A stretch of DNA of 64,000 nt, from positions 9,680,895 to 9,744,894 of the forward strand of contig NC_044981.1 of the NCBI RefSeq assembly GCF_008728515.1, written 5' to 3'. Positions 9,922 through 22,631 of this stretch are shown piece after piece. Every line of letters starts with the position of its first letter. Within the stretch, counting starts at the first letter, position 1. The stretch is from Papio anubis (taxonomy: Eukaryota; Chordata; Mammalia; Primates; Cercopithecidae). The position numbers were made by a program, and so were the translations under genes. Under the pieces are notes generated by a model, which saw nothing but the letters and a program-made list of their open reading frames with translations, was not told the DNA's origin and searched no databases.

Positions 9922-12840
9922 AGAAGCAATTCACAGCACTAGGATTCCATCTGCCTGGAGGCAATCACAGACAATGCACACACAAATACATTCAGAAACA
10001 CGGGGAAAATCTGTTATTATGTGAAATGTTACATTTCCCATACTATTCCTCATAACCGCAACATTAATTATTAGGTCCTAATTGGTAAAAACAAAACAGG
10101 ACACTCAATAGTTTATTCAGGAGAACACTGTATTAAATGGAAAACAGGGATTCGAATATGATGTGGGAAAGTGAATGAAATACTTAAATGCCCTCTAAAT
10201 TAGCTCTGAATGGAAACATCTAATAATAAATTAGGAAATTAAAAATTTCTAAAGGTCGGGGGTTCTCAAAATGAAGGGACACTGTAATAACTCCTATGTA
10301 AAGCAAAGCAAAATAGAACTCCCCCCAGGGGTAAAAGCCACAGTGAGAATTTGAACTCAAGTCCTACGAAGCCAGAAGGCAACACCGCCTTTCTCCAATG
10401 GTAAAGAGCCACATGGAAGAATAGTACCTGAGATGTCTGAATTCATCGTCTAGAATCTTTGAGTACATTTAGAAATTAATTTCTATTTATATAGCAATTG
10501 ATCAGAGAGTTTTAAAAATAGCTCATCATCCATTGTCCTAAAGTCATGAGCAAAGCTTGTGAAAAATAAAAATCCTCTTGTTTTCCTTCAAGAGTGTAGC
10601 AACAGTGTTTTCATTTATTTTCAGAAAGCAGCAGACAGAGAATAAGGGCAGATTGCCAAATACGAGACTAGGGATGTCCTTGAAGACAGCCTAAACCAAA
10701 ACAAACACAAAAACAAACATGTCTACAATTAAAAGATAGTAACACTGCATTATAATTAGTTGTCTCAGGAAGTAAAGATGTTTTCAGTTAACTGAATGGG
10801 TAACAATTACTTGGATTATTGTCATACTTAAAATGTCAGTGTTAAATGATTGCTTTAAGCACATAATAATAAATTCTGCATTCTTAAGTGGCAAATACAA
10901 CAAAGCCAAATATAGAGAATGTTGTTACTGGAAGCAAAATTAAACATTAACAAAAACCTGCAACACGCATTTTTAAAACACAGGGAACAAAAGAGGAATA
11001 GCTGGAGATAAACAAAGATTGTTCTGATATTCACCACTTGCCTTAGAATTAGGAACAGGTCAAAAACTCATGGAGAAAACCTGTTTGAGGCACGCCTACC
11101 ATTTCAGAAGTAAACACATAAGGAGGGATGACTACAGAGAATAGTATAGAACCTTCAAGACCTCTTCCTGGAAATCTAGGTTAATTATAGTATTTAGGAA
11201 AATGACATTGCTTAATTTCACACCTGCGATTAAATCCAACATGATTTCCTGGGATATGTTACGATCACATCGTAGTCCTTGCAAACCATATTTTTCCCGT
11301 GTCGCTGTTAATTGCACGGGATTAACAAATAACAAGGGCCATTTGCTTACACTGCCACCGTCAGGAGCATCTCTCTCCTTTTCTCCAATATAGGTTCTTA
11401 CTTCCTTTTGAATTCCCAAGTCCCCCAAACAAACCTAAAGCTTTCAGTGATTCAGCTGAGGCAGTTCACCCATCCTGCAAGCCATGCCACCTGGAAACTA
11501 ATACCACAGAGCAGGAAGTTAGATCTAACTGCAAAATTGTGGGAAGAGTTAGTTCTTCCCTTTGGAAGTTAGAGTTTAATTGGATATATGAGATATTCCT
11601 CTACTCATCATCCATGACTCAACTGCACTGATTTTCTGCACTGATAACAATGGAGCACAAATACAATGGGCTCTGTCCTTCCTCTTCTGCTAGGAGAGAA
11701 GACATACCACTGCCCTGATGTTAATTGTCTACTTGGAAAGTTCTAAAAGGTTTGGAGCGGATAAGAGGCCACTTGTAGCTGGAAATAAATGTTTAAGGAC
11801 CATCTGCTGGGAAAATGGTTTGTGAGATGGACTCTGAAGGACTGGTAGGATTTGGGCTGGCAAAAGTGTGGGAGTCTGAGGATTATATAACAATGTGGAA
11901 GAATCCAAGAAGAGGGACATGGCAGAATGATGAGGCAAACTTAGCTGCCTTCCATCTTTCTTCACAGAGAGAGAAAATATTTCCTCCCTATAAAGGTCTT
12001 GAGCAACAAGCAAATTTTTAAAAAGACTCATTTGCCCTTTGTTGTCAACATCCAGAATTATATACTTCTCAAAAAGAAAATAAAGAAGAAAAAGCTAATC
12101 TATTCTTTCTCCTTAGAAAAAAAAATACAATGTTTTCTTTTGGCCTAAGCTATTAAGGTACTTCTCTCTCAGAATTTTACACCTAACAGAGCTGATAAGA
12201 GCTTCCAAGCTCAGAACTTAAAGGAAAATCTATCATTATTATCATTCTTATATTGCATTCAAGATAAGACTTTCTTTGAAAAGTATGATTTAATAAATAA
12301 ACAAGCAAATCAGACAATCACACCAAATGCTGAACCCAGAAAGCATTACGTGCACTTCATCATAATTCAGGACACACGTGAGTGACTAAAGGTTGTGGCA
12401 CCATAATGCCTATCAGTAGACCCATCTGAAATTGGTCCACTGAAATAATGACTCAAAAATTGTGGTAAAGCTTAAATAGGCGCCCACCACAGGCAGCATG
12501 AGTGTCACCTCACGACATCGCAATTTATTTGTACTGGGTTCCAAAATAGTAAGAATATGGAAACAATAATTGGGATTGCCTTTTCAAAGGCCTTTCAACT
12601 TGTTTGTTTCCATAGTCAAAAGATCATGGGTTTTAGCTTTAGTGGGCAATAGGTTTCAAAGCAGCTAGCTACTTCCCAGCCACGTGGAATGAGGTAGATT
12701 TCGTTGTCTGAAGGGTAACTTTATCTACCTTCAAAAACAGGAATGACACCTTCCTGAAAAAGTTTCTTAAGAGAGAAAATTTGGGAGACACATAGCTATG
12801 CTGAGTCAACGCCACCTTATCATAATAGTAAAATAATTGA
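9922..12840. other. Unassigned AT-rich non-coding sequence
   Basis: No gene is supported. About 10330-10400 (AGTGAGAATTTGAACTCAAG) resembles an antisense MIR core. Open frames at 11132-11428 (minus), 11729-12031 (minus) and 11815-12021 (plus) are short and partly overlapping, and they show no domain. Confidence 0.4.
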
Positions 12841-14630
12841 ATCACTACTTACCCATTTAATAAACATTAACGGAGTGTCCACAAGATATAAAGAAGACAG
12901 AGTGAGCATGTTTACAAGGGGACCTGAATCTAATGTCCTTAAAGCATCTTCCAGCTGCCTGTGCTAAAAGTGAAGAGATAGCCAAACCCTCCACAGTGTG
13001 CTTTTTCAATGCTTCTGTACACTGTTTTTCTACTAATTTCTAACATAGGGAGAATTTCATTAGATAATTACCCAACTAGTGAGGAAAAGGAGAATACATT
13101 AAATGTTGAAACAATATCCATAACCTGTTCTAAGTCTAAAATATTCCTCAGACTTCTCTTCCAGAACCATGTACAAATAAATGTGCTATTTTAATTATTA
13201 AATAAGGAAAATAGGGCAAATTTAACATAAACCAAGGTTGTTTTATTATAACTGCTGTGAATATTAATATTAGAAGAAAGCATTATTAATGCATTTATTT
13301 AGACCTTAGGGTCCAATTTCTTTTAAATGCTTTTGTATAATGAAAAAGTAAGGCCAATTGTTTGGGGAATCAGGCTACCCTGGGAAAATACTTCCTTTCC
13401 ATTTAACAGTTATTATTTTCAAAAAATTCATTAAAACCGTTTATCTGATTAGCACTATCCTAGGCACTAAATTGATCAGTGAAAAATTACATTTTTAAAA
13501 CAAGGGTATTTTAAATAATTGATTTTTAGAATGCTTTGAGAATGTTTATGTATTTCAAGAAGCCAAATACTTATTTTTTCTAGAAATTGCACAACTTAGA
13601 ATAAGTCTTAAGCATTTACTGGAAGACCACAAGAGTGTCACTTAAATAAATATCAAAGCAATGAGTCCTCACGAGAAGTTGAAGCCTGAGGTTTGTTTGA
13701 ATTTGCTACTTTAAAAAATGCAGAAACCATTACAGTCAAGAAGTTCAAGTATTAGTCTTCTCTTTTGTCTTCTATCATTTAATGAAGAGCAGAGAGCCAG
13801 ATGCCACCAGGCACTAACGCTGGCATGGCCCATTCTAGGTCAGTAAGTTGCCAAGAAATGTTCTCTGGATGCTGGTATTTGCATCCAGCACTAGAAAACC
13901 ATACTATAGTGCCACTGTGTCTATATATAAGAGGAATGAATAAATCCACAATAAATGAAGTACTAAATGTGTCTAATTTCCAATGCAGTGCTTCCAGCAA
14001 CAATTGAAATTAAAAAACTTCTAAAACACAACTATAGAACATGCTATCTTGTTGTGAGTGCACTGAAGCAAAGATTAACAATAAAATAAAAGAAGGAATG
14101 AATATGCATCTATAGCTGGGATGTCATGCCTGCCTGATAGGCCTTGGCAACAACCATTGTACTTGTCAGATCCCATATAAGTTTGGAAGGTTCATGGTTT
14201 TAGAGCAAGAAAACGTTTTTCCATTTTTTTTTGTTTGTTTGTTTTAGTGAGACTCAAACTAGAAATGCCAAACTGCGATTTCCACTAAAGACACGTATGA
14301 CTATGTCAGGTTGTCTGCCAAATTCTGTACCTTGAATAAATATAGGTAAACAGGAATTCAGTTCAGTAGGACCAGGGTCCATATGTCTACTAGCATACCT
14401 ACCTCTACCTTGGGGAAACATTAAGAATAAAGTCTGCATTCCACAAATACTGTTGCCATAGTGTGGAATTTGTTTCATGCTTTCCTGTGCTGGGTGTCAA
14501 CTTGGAAAAGCTAAGAGCTGCATTTCCTAGAATCTCCTTCCCTATAGGGAAGAGTTTTGGGGTGCAATCACTCAAAAACAGAGCCAATGCATTCGTTAAA
14601 AAGCCAGAGACTCCTGTTAAGCCCTCGTAG
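12841..14630. other. Unassigned AT-rich non-coding sequence
   Basis: Nothing recognisable beyond weak L2-like wording near 12850-12960 and 13455-13490, and a (GTTT) tract at about 14228-14245. It runs directly into the 33-bp minisatellite. Confidence 0.4.
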
Positions 14631-15292
14631 AACATCCACACCTATGGAGTAAAGCCTTCATAGAACATCCATTCTCATGGAGCAAAGCCTTCATAGGACA
14701 TCCACTCCTGTTGAGTGAAGCCCTCACAGAATATCCATTCCTGTTGAGTGACACCCTCAGAGAACAGCCGTTCCTGTTGAGTCAAGCTGCCATAGAATAT
14801 CCATTCCCATTGAGTAAAGCCCTCACAGAACATCCATTCTCACTGAATGAAGCACCCATAGAACGCCCATTCCCATAGAGTAAAGCCCCAATAGAACATC
14901 CATTCTCACTGAGTGAAGTTCCCGTAGAACACCCATTCCCACTGAGTGTAGCCCCCATGGAACATCCATTCTCATTGAGTGAAGCCCCCATAGAACCTCC
15001 ATTCGTGCTGAGTGAAGCCCCCATAGAACATCCATTCCCACTGAATGAAGCCTTCATAGAACATCCATTCGTATTGCATAAAGCCCTCATAGAACATCCA
15101 TTCCCATTGAGAGAATACCCATTAGCCTCATAGAATACCCATTCCCATTAAGGAAGCCCCCATAGAACATCCATTCCCATTGAGAGAAGCCTGCATAAAA
15201 CATCCATTCCTGTCGAGTGGAGTCTTCATAGAACAGCCATTGCCACTGAGTGAAGCCCTCAGAGAACATCCATTCCCATTGACTGTCAACTG
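14631..15292. repeat. Minisatellite, about twenty 33-bp units
   Basis: Units start with AACATCCATTC-like heptads at 14631, 14664, 14697, 14730, 14763, 14796, 14829, 14862, 14895, 14928, 14961, 14994, 15027, 15060 and 15093: fifteen starts with an exact 33-bp step. Unit 15 is expanded by an inserted segment (about 15112-15132) and unit 16 is about 32 bp; four to five further units reach about 15290. Units differ from each other at many positions. Because 33 is divisible by three, the array keeps all three minus frames open (11-residue repeat like MGASLSGNGCS in one) and one plus frame (HPFPLSEAPIE). This explains the unusual minus open frames at 14782-15090 and 15087-15344. I see no reason to call it a protein gene. 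Confidence 0.95.
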
Positions 15293-16755
15293 ATTGCAGC
15301 CATGATTCATCCCAGGCAGAACTGCCCAACAAGCTCAGCTCCAACTAATAGTGGATTTTTTAATGCAGTAATAGATAACTGAATTTTAAATAATGATATT
15401 AAAATGTGCTGTGATAACCAAAATCTTAAACCTGTGGCACTGGCTCTGGTAGGAGATGGGTTATGGGTGAAGCATACAGAAGTGGCAAAGAAACTTTTGG
15501 GAAAGGGAAAAAGCAGCGAGAAACTGCTAGAAGATACCAGTCCCCTATAGTATATAGAGGTGGAAAGATTTGAAAAATTATCACCTGTAGTAACTTGGAA
15601 AGTAGAAAATATGCATAAATAACTTGCAGATCTGGCTAAGAAGAACTTCGGAGAGAACGGGAACTTACTGGTTTGGTACATGTGGCTGTGTATGACAAAG
15701 CACTGTAAGAGAGACATAAACTAAGGGAAAAAACTCTTCAGTTTGGAAATACAGAGGGGCCAAGACTTCCTGGGTTAGGAAATAAAACTCTTTCTCATCT
15801 CATATGTCCCTTCACCCCACAAAAGTTGTCCCAATAAGAAATAGCTCCAGAATAAAGAATAAAGATATGGCTATAACATCTTTTTCAAGACCTAAGAATA
15901 ACTTAAGAAAGTGCCTAATAGACCCTCTCAGTAGGGCAAAGGGCCTCTATGAATCTTAAGGTTGTCCCACAGCATCCTGACCTGCCGCCCAAAGTAGAAC
16001 AGGACTATTTCCAAAATAATGGTGTGTGTGGCCTTTACAAGAGAGTCTAATGGGATATATATATATAAAATCTGGCACATGAACTTTTTGAGGGATCTTT
16101 GCCAGCATGGTAAAAGTATAGAATAGAGACACTTCCAAATGGACGTTGTTTCTGGGCCCCCAACTTTCTATGGGCAGGAAGCAGGGTAAGAAGGCTACTT
16201 AGCTGCAAACATGGGGAATTTCTTATCAAACAGGAAAGGCATCTCAGAGACCGGAGTTAAGAGCCTGGAGGTGAAGGTAAGAGCAGAAGGGGACAATGGC
16301 CTAGGGAGCTACTTTCTGAAAATATAACTTAACCCTAACCAACACGTTTTCCCTGTCCCTGAAATAGGAGAACTTACAACAGCTTGTGCCCAGCTGGATT
16401 TCAGAATTGCTATGGAACAGCGATTGATACAAGCTTCTTGCTCCTCACCTTCTGAAGAGAGTATCTATTATGATTACCCTGCTAAGTGTGTGTAATGGGG
16501 TCAGGGGTGACATACAGATAACAAGTCCTTTTAGAACACTGATCCCTGGATCCAGAGGAGCCATATCTGAGTAGCTGCATCTAAGCTCAATTCAGATCTG
16601 GTCCTGATTTAGATGATGAGATCCTGGATGATTTGACCCTAATGTCATAATGGAATAAGACTCCTGAGGAGAAGGCAGTGCATCTTTATGTAGAAGGGAT
16701 GTAAATAATTATGGCCAAAGAGTGGACAGAAAGTGATTGTTTGCAATTGGTAATG
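15293..16755 (+). mobile_element. Possible MaLR internal sequence
   Basis: Segments such as CTTTTGGGAAAGGGAAAAAG, ACTTGGAAAGTAGAAAATATGC and, near 16617-16690, GAGATCCTGGATGATTTGACC followed by AATGGAATAAGACTCCTGAGG resemble the non-coding interior of MaLR (MLT1/MST) elements. The minus open frame 15307-15717 (136 codons) has no recognised domain. Family call is tentative. Confidence 0.3.
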
Positions 16756-16756
16756 G

Positions 16757-16811
16757 ATACATCTCTTTTGTTTTTATTGTACTTTATGTTCTAGGGTACA
16801 TGTGCACAACT
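16757..16811 (-). mobile_element. L1 3' tip, antisense
   Basis: TTTTTATTGTACTTTATG then TTCTAGGGTACATGTGCACAA is the reverse complement of the last bases of primate L1. Only about 55 bp is present. Confidence 0.6.
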
Positions 16812-16844
16812 TAAGCCTATATACTTACACATATATAATTCCAG

Positions 16845-17200
16845 GTTTATATGCTAATGGTTGAGGATACAATAGTAAGGAAAAATAGATGTATTTTCTG
16901 TTATCACAGTTTCAGTCTTGTAAATATAGAGAAATATTAGTAAAATAAATTATCAGTAAAAGTAAATTGCACCAATGGTAGACATTACAAAGAAGCGGCA
17001 CATGATATTATGAGAATCAAAATAAAGGCGTAGGGAAAAGGCACATCTGAAGAATAAGTAAAAAGTAACAAGACCAAAAGGAGAGAAGAGCGTTTCTAAG
17101 CAGAGGAACCACCTGACAAATCCCCTCTGAAGGGAGAATCCAAAAGCTGATAAGAGTCTAATTGTGATGTTTTGAAAGAATCTAAACATTAACAGGCAGG
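16845..17200 (+). repeat. L2 LINE relic
   Basis: ATGCTAATGGTTGAGGATACAA, the later GAAAAGGCACATCTGAAGAA and AGCGTTTCTAAGCAGAGGAA appear in the order of the L2 3'-proximal consensus. Heavily diverged. Confidence 0.35.
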
Positions 17201-17880
17201 TAAAGTTATTAAATACGAATACTATCAGTAGGCAGTCTCAGTCCTAAAGCTTGAATAAAACTAATCCTGAAAATGATCTGAGGCAAAGCAAAGAATAAAT
17301 AACCATTAGCATAGTTCCTGAAAAGTTACATTTTGAAAGAACTGAATCCTTCCCTGTTAAAGTAAACAAAACGTGAATCGCTGAACAGAAGAATGCAGGA
17401 CCCCTGAATATAGATTGAGCCTAGGCATTTGCCAAAATATTATTTACCAGCCCATTTCTTACTAAGAGTAAAAGCATATCTAATGAGCTGGCAAGATCAA
17501 TCTCCATAATTATTACCCAGAGATATATATTTCATAAGTAAAAAATGAAGTGCTTGTATAAGAAAGAACTGCATTATTTGTTTCAACATTTCGGTTTGTA
17601 ATTTTTTTTTCAGATGAATAGACTCTTGTATGTAGAGACTGACTGCCTATGCAAAGGCTTCTAATTGATTGCTGTTGAGTGACCCATGTGTAATGTTTAC
17701 AATGACCCATGGGAAGCTCCTCATCAATGAGACTGAATGGAAGTATATCACAGAAATTTCCATTCTGTCCATTAAGAAAAGGAAGAGAATTCTTACTGAT
17801 TGTCAAGAAGCATATCCACAGGTCATGTTTGAAGTAATCAACTTCTCTCAGAAGGCAAAGATTTATATCAAAGTGGAGGG
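17201..17880. other. Unassigned non-coding sequence
   Basis: No repeat or gene recognised. A minus frame (17513-17908, 131 codons) and a plus frame (17669-17947) both run into the Alu that follows and have no domain. Confidence 0.4.
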
Positions 17881-18138
17881 CTTTGGGAGGCCAAGGCGGG
17901 CGGATCATGAGATCAGGAGATCGAGATCATCCTGGCTAACACAATGAAACCCCGTCTCTACTAAAAATACAAAAAATTAGCCGGGCGAGGTGGTGGGTGC
18001 CTGTAATCCCAGCTACTTGGGAGGCTGAGGCAGGAGAATGGCGTGAACCCGGGAGGTGGAACCTGCAGTGAACTGAGATCATGCCTCTGCACTCTAGCCT
18101 GGGCAACAGAATGAGACTACAACTCAAAAAAAAAAAAA
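17881..18138 (+). mobile_element. 5'-truncated AluY-like SINE, sense
   Basis: The Alu begins within the left arm at CTTTGGGAGGCCAAGG and keeps GATCATGAGATCAGGAGATCG, GGAGAATGGCGTGAACCCGG and a 13-bp A tail. The GGCGTGAACCCGG wording is AluY-like. No flanking duplication is evident, so truncation could have come with insertion or later deletion. Confidence 0.92.
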
Positions 18139-18384
18139 GTCAATTAACAAAAGGTTCAGGAAGTGCCATCTTGACAAAATATGACACTCATAATCCACTG
18201 GAAATGTTACCACATGATGTATCATATTGGATTCAAGTGATCATGATTAGAAACCAAGAAGTTACACAGTTTTTGAAATGTACAAGAAAAATGCCTAAAT
18301 ATACTGAATGTTAGCAATAGTGTTTCTAAAAATTAAAAGGGGAAGAAGGAAGGAGGAATCAACCCCTTCTCCCTGCCTCACTTA

Positions 18385-18573
18385 ATGAACTGGGACATCT
18401 CATCTCATTTGCTTTTGTTCTCAGAATGGGATTTACAACATCAGCTCCCCTGGTCCTCAGGTCTTTGGACTCATACTTAATTACATCTCTGGCTTTCCTG
18501 GTTTTTAGTTTACAGACAGCAAGTGGTAGGACTTCCCAGCCTCCATGGCTGCATGAGTCAGATATATATATAT
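18385..18573 (+). repeat. LTR-like repeat fragment ending in an AT microsatellite
   Basis: TTACAACATCAGCTCCCCTGG, CTCAGGTCTTTGGACTC, GGCTTTCCTGGTTTTTAG and CTTCCCAGCCTCCATGGCTG follow a common human interspersed repeat that usually ends in an (AT) tract, as here (18561-18573). I do not name the family. The long L1 begins exactly at this AT tract. Confidence 0.4.
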
Positions 18574-21500
18574 CTGTTGTTCTCCTCTTTCTGCCAATGT
18601 GTTCTCATTATTTAGCTCCCACTTATGACTGAGAACATATGGTATTTGGTTTTCTGTTCCTAAGGATAATGGCCTCCGCCTCCATCCATATTGCTGAAAA
18701 GTCCATGATTTCATTCTTTCTTATGGCTGCACAGTATTCCATGGTGTATATGTACCACATTTTCTTTATCCAGTCTACCTTAGATGGGTACTTAGATTAG
18801 ATCTATGTCTTTGCTATTGTGAATAGTGCTGTAATGAACATACATGTGCATGTATCATTGTGGTAGAACAATTTATATTGCATTGAATATATACCCAGTA
18901 GTGGAATTGCTGGGTCGAATGGTAGTTCTGTTTTTAGTTCTTTAAGGAATCGTCACACTGCTTTCCACAATGATTGAAATAATATACACTCATACCAGCC
19001 GCGCATAAGTGTTCCCTTTTCTCTGCAACCTTACCAGCATTGTTGTTTATTGCCTTTTTAATAATAGCCATTCTGACTGGTGTGAGATGGTACCTCACTG
19101 TGGCTTTGATTTGCATTTCTCTAATGATTGGTGGTATTGGGCATTTGTTCACATGTATGTTGGTCACTTGTATGTCTTCTTTTGAAAAACATCTGTTCAT
19201 GTCATTTGCCTACTTTTTAGTGGGGTTGTTTTTTGCTTGTATGTTTGCTTAAGTTCCTTATTGATTCTGAACATTAGACCATTGTCAGCTGTATAGTTTA
19301 CAAACATTTTCTCCCATTACGTAGGTTGCCTGTTTATTCTGTTGATGGTTTCTTTTGCTGTATGGAAGCTCTTTAATTTAATTAGGTTCCATTTATTAAT
19401 TTTTGCTTTTGTTGCAATCGCTTTTGGCATTTTCACCACAAAATCTTTGCCAGTTCCTGTGTCCAAAGTGGTGTTTCATAGATTATCTTCCTGGGTGTTT
19501 ATACTTTCAGGTTTTACACTTATGTCTCTAATCCATCTTGAGTTGATTTTTTATATGTATAAAAATGGAGTCCAATTTCAGCTTTCTGCATACAGCTAGC
19601 CAGTTATCCCAGCACCCTTTTTGAATAGGGAGTTCTTTCCCCATTGCTTGTTTTTGTCAGCTTTGTCAAAGATCAGGTGGTTGTATGTGTGAGGTCATAT
19701 TTCTGGGTTCTCTAGTCTGTTCAATTGGTCTGTGTGTCTGTTTTTGTGCTAGTACCATGCTGTTTTTGGTTACTTAGCCTTGTAGTGCAGTTTGAAGTTG
19801 GGCAATGTGATTCCTCCAGCTTTGCTCTTTTTGTTTAGGATTGCAATGGCTATACAGGCTCTTGTTTGGTTCCATATAAACTTAAGAATAGTTTTTCCTA
19901 GTTATGTAAAGAACATCATTGGTAGTTTGATAGGAATAGTGATGAATCTGTAAATTGCTTTAGGCAGTGTGGCCACTTTAATAACATTGATTCTTTTCCT
20001 ATCCCAGAGCATGGAATGCTCTTCTATTTGTTTGTGTCATCTCTGATTTCTTTCAGCAGCCTTTTGTAATTCTCATTGTAGAGATCCTTCACCTCCTTGA
20101 TTAGCTATATTCCTTGGGATTTTATTCTTTTTGTGGCAATTGTGAATGAGATTGCATTCCTGATTTGCCTCTCAGTTTGGGTGTTGTTAGTGTATAGGAA
20201 TGCTAGTGATTTTTGTACATTGTTTTTGTATCATGAAACTTTGCTGAAGTTGCTTATCACCTCAAGAAACTTTTGGACAGAGACTATGGGGTTTTCTAGA
20301 TCTAGAATCATGTTGTCTGCCAACAGGGATAGTTTGGCTTTCTCTCTTACTATTTGGATGCCCTTTATTTCTTTCCCTTGCCTGATTGCTCTGGCCAGGA
20401 CTTCCAATACTATGTTGAATAGGAGTAGTAAGGTGGCATCCTTGTCTTGTTCCAGTTTTCAAGGGGAGTGCTTCCAGCTTTTGCCCTCAGTATGATGTTG
20501 GCTGCGGCTTTGTCCTAGATAGCTCTTATTATTTTGAATTATGTGCTTTCAACACCTACTTTATTGAGAGTTTTTAACAGGAAAGGATGTTGAATTTTAT
20601 TGAAAGCCTTTTCTGCATCTATTGGAATGATCATGTGAGTTTTGTTTATAGTTCTATTTATGGGATGAGTCATATTTATTAATTCGCCTATACTGAACCA
20701 ACCTTGCATCCCAGGGATAAAACCTAATTGATCGTGGTGGATCACCTTTTTGGTGTGCTGCTTGATTCCGTTTGCTAGTATTTTGTTGAAGACTTCTGCA
20801 TCTATGTTAATCAAGGATATTGGCCTGAAGTGTTTGGTTGTTGTTGTTGTGTCTCTGCCAGGTTTTGGTATTAAGATGATGCTTGCCTCATAGAATGAGT
20901 TGGGGTTGAGTCCCTTCTCAATTTTTTGGAATAGCTTCAGTAGGAATGGTACCAGCTCTTCTTTGTACATCTGGTACAAATTGTCTGTGAATCTGTCCAG
21001 TCCTGGACTTTTTTGGGGTTGGTAGGCTATTTAATTACTGATTCAATTGCAGAGCTAATTATTGGTCTATTCAGGGCATTCAATTTCTCCCTGGTTCACT
21101 TGTGGGAGGATGTATGTGTCCAGGAATGTATCTGTTTTTTTCTAGATTTTGTACTTCTTGTGCACTGAAGTGTTCATAGCAGTCCCCAGTGGTTATCTAT
21201 ATTTCTGGGAGGTCCGTGGTAATATCCCCTTTGTCATTTTTATGTTTTTTGGATCTTCTCTGTTTTCTTTATTAGTCTAGCTAGCAGTCCATCTATCTTA
21301 TTAATTTTTTCAAAAAAACCACTCTAGATTTGTTGATCTATTTTGTAGTTTTTCATGTCTCAGTCTCCTTCAGTTCAGCTTTGATTTCGGTTATTTCTCG
21401 TCCTCTGCTAGCTTTAGGGTTTGTTTGTTCTTCCTTCTCTAGTTTTTCTAGTTGTGATGTAACATTGTTAATTTGAGATCTGTCTAACTTTTTGATGTGG

Positions 21501-22236
21501 GTGTTTAGTGCTATAAATTAGCATCTTAACGTTGCCTTAGCTGTGTCTCAGAGATTCTGGTATGTTGTGTCTTTGTTCTTATTAGTTTCAAAGAAAGTCT
21601 TGATTTCTGCTTTAATTTCCTTAGTTACCTAAGAGTACATTGTTTAATTTCCATGTAATCGTATGGTTTGGAGCAATTTTCTAGGCCTTGATTTTTATTT
21701 TTCATTGTCCCGTGGTTCAAAAGTATGGTTGACATAATTTCAGTTATTTTGAGTTTGTTGAGTGTTGTTTTATATCCAGCTGCATGGTCAATATTAGAGT
21801 ATGTGCCTTGTGGTGATGAAAAGAAGGCATATTCTGTCATCTTTGGGTGGAGAGTTCTGTAGATGTCTATTAGGTCCATTTGGTCAAGTGTTGAGTTCAG
21901 GTCCTGGACCTCTTTGTTAATTTCCCACCTCAGTGATCTATCTAATACTACCAGTGGGGTTTTGAAGTTCCCCACTATTATTGTGTGTAAATCTAAGTCT
22001 CTTTGTAGGTTTCTAAGAACTTTCTTCAGGAATCTGGGTGCTACTGTGTTTGGTGCATATAGATTTGGGATAGTTAGGTCTTCTTGTTCAATGAAACTGT
22101 TTACCATTATGTAATGCCCTTTTTGTCTTTTTTGAATTTTATTGGTTTAAAGTCTGTTTGGTCTGAAATTAAAATTGCAACTCCTGCTTTTTCTGTTTTT
22201 CATTTGCTTGGTAAATTTTTCTTCATTAGGGAAATT
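18574..22236 (-). mobile_element. Long L1 LINE, antisense, truncated at both ends
   Basis: The block reads as reverse-complement L1 from the 3'UTR (CTCCCACTTATGACTGAGAAC, 18618-18640) through ORF2 to the endonuclease domain, where it stops at CATTTGCTTGG near 22236. The last part of the 3'UTR and the poly(A) tail are missing. ORF1 and the 5'UTR are absent. Divergence and many stops indicate an old primate L1. No target-site duplication is found. Confidence 0.95.
18960..22236 (-). pseudogene. L1 ORF2 remnant (endonuclease-reverse transcriptase)
   Basis: Minus frames show the endonuclease (21625-22107: NLYAPNTVAPRFLKK, then VGNFKTPLVVLDRS and SNIDHAAGYK) and the reverse transcriptase (20539-20979: FRPISLINIDAE, GFIPGMQGWFSIG, IPIDAEKAFNKIQ). 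Two catalytic positions are changed: the endonuclease GDFNT-type motif reads GNFKT, and the polymerase ADD motif reads LLADNMI at about 20305-20330. Stops and frame changes separate the pieces, so the copy cannot make protein. Confidence 0.9.
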
Positions 22237-22631
22237 CTTATACAGCATGAGGGTAGAAGCACGATAACATGTAAGTCAGTCAAAATAGGAAATGAATGTC
22301 ACATCCAGAATTATGACTTCACAAGATCTCATACTATGCGAATGTTATGACTGTTAGGGAGAAAAAAATCTCCTTTGAAAAGGATTAATACACAAATGCC
22401 TCCCTCCTATCCTTGAATGGAAACTTACTCACCAGGTTGTGTGAGTTGAAATGAGAAACAGTCTATTTGCACTGCTACTTACTGCCTTACCACTGAACAC
22501 AAAGTTAAAGATACAGTAGCATTTCACATGTGATGGAATAGATAAAGAGGCAAGCTTATTCATTCTTAGCATCACCTGTGATCATCCTCAACCCATTAAT
22601 AAATTCCTTCTAGGGCATCAGATAATTATCT
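22237..22631. other. Unassigned non-coding sequence
   Basis: Nothing recognised between the L1 end and the local tandem duplication. Confidence 0.4.

Noticed and set aside
14782..15090. 102-codon minus frame with 11-residue repeats, as a repetitive protein gene
   Set aside because: The frame is a by-product of a 33-bp tandem unit: several other frames are equally open, and no promoter, splice or domain evidence exists.
14631..15292. CRISPR-like array
   Set aside because: Units are head-to-tail 33-bp repeats without unique spacers, in primate DNA.
16325..16350. CCCTAACC telomere-like motif
   Set aside because: A single short match (TTAACCCTAACCAAC) without tandem TTAGGG repeats is not an interstitial telomere.
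17669..17947. 92-codon plus frame running into an Alu
   Set aside because: The C-terminal third is Alu-derived and the rest lacks any domain; this is a common artefact of Alu-containing frames.
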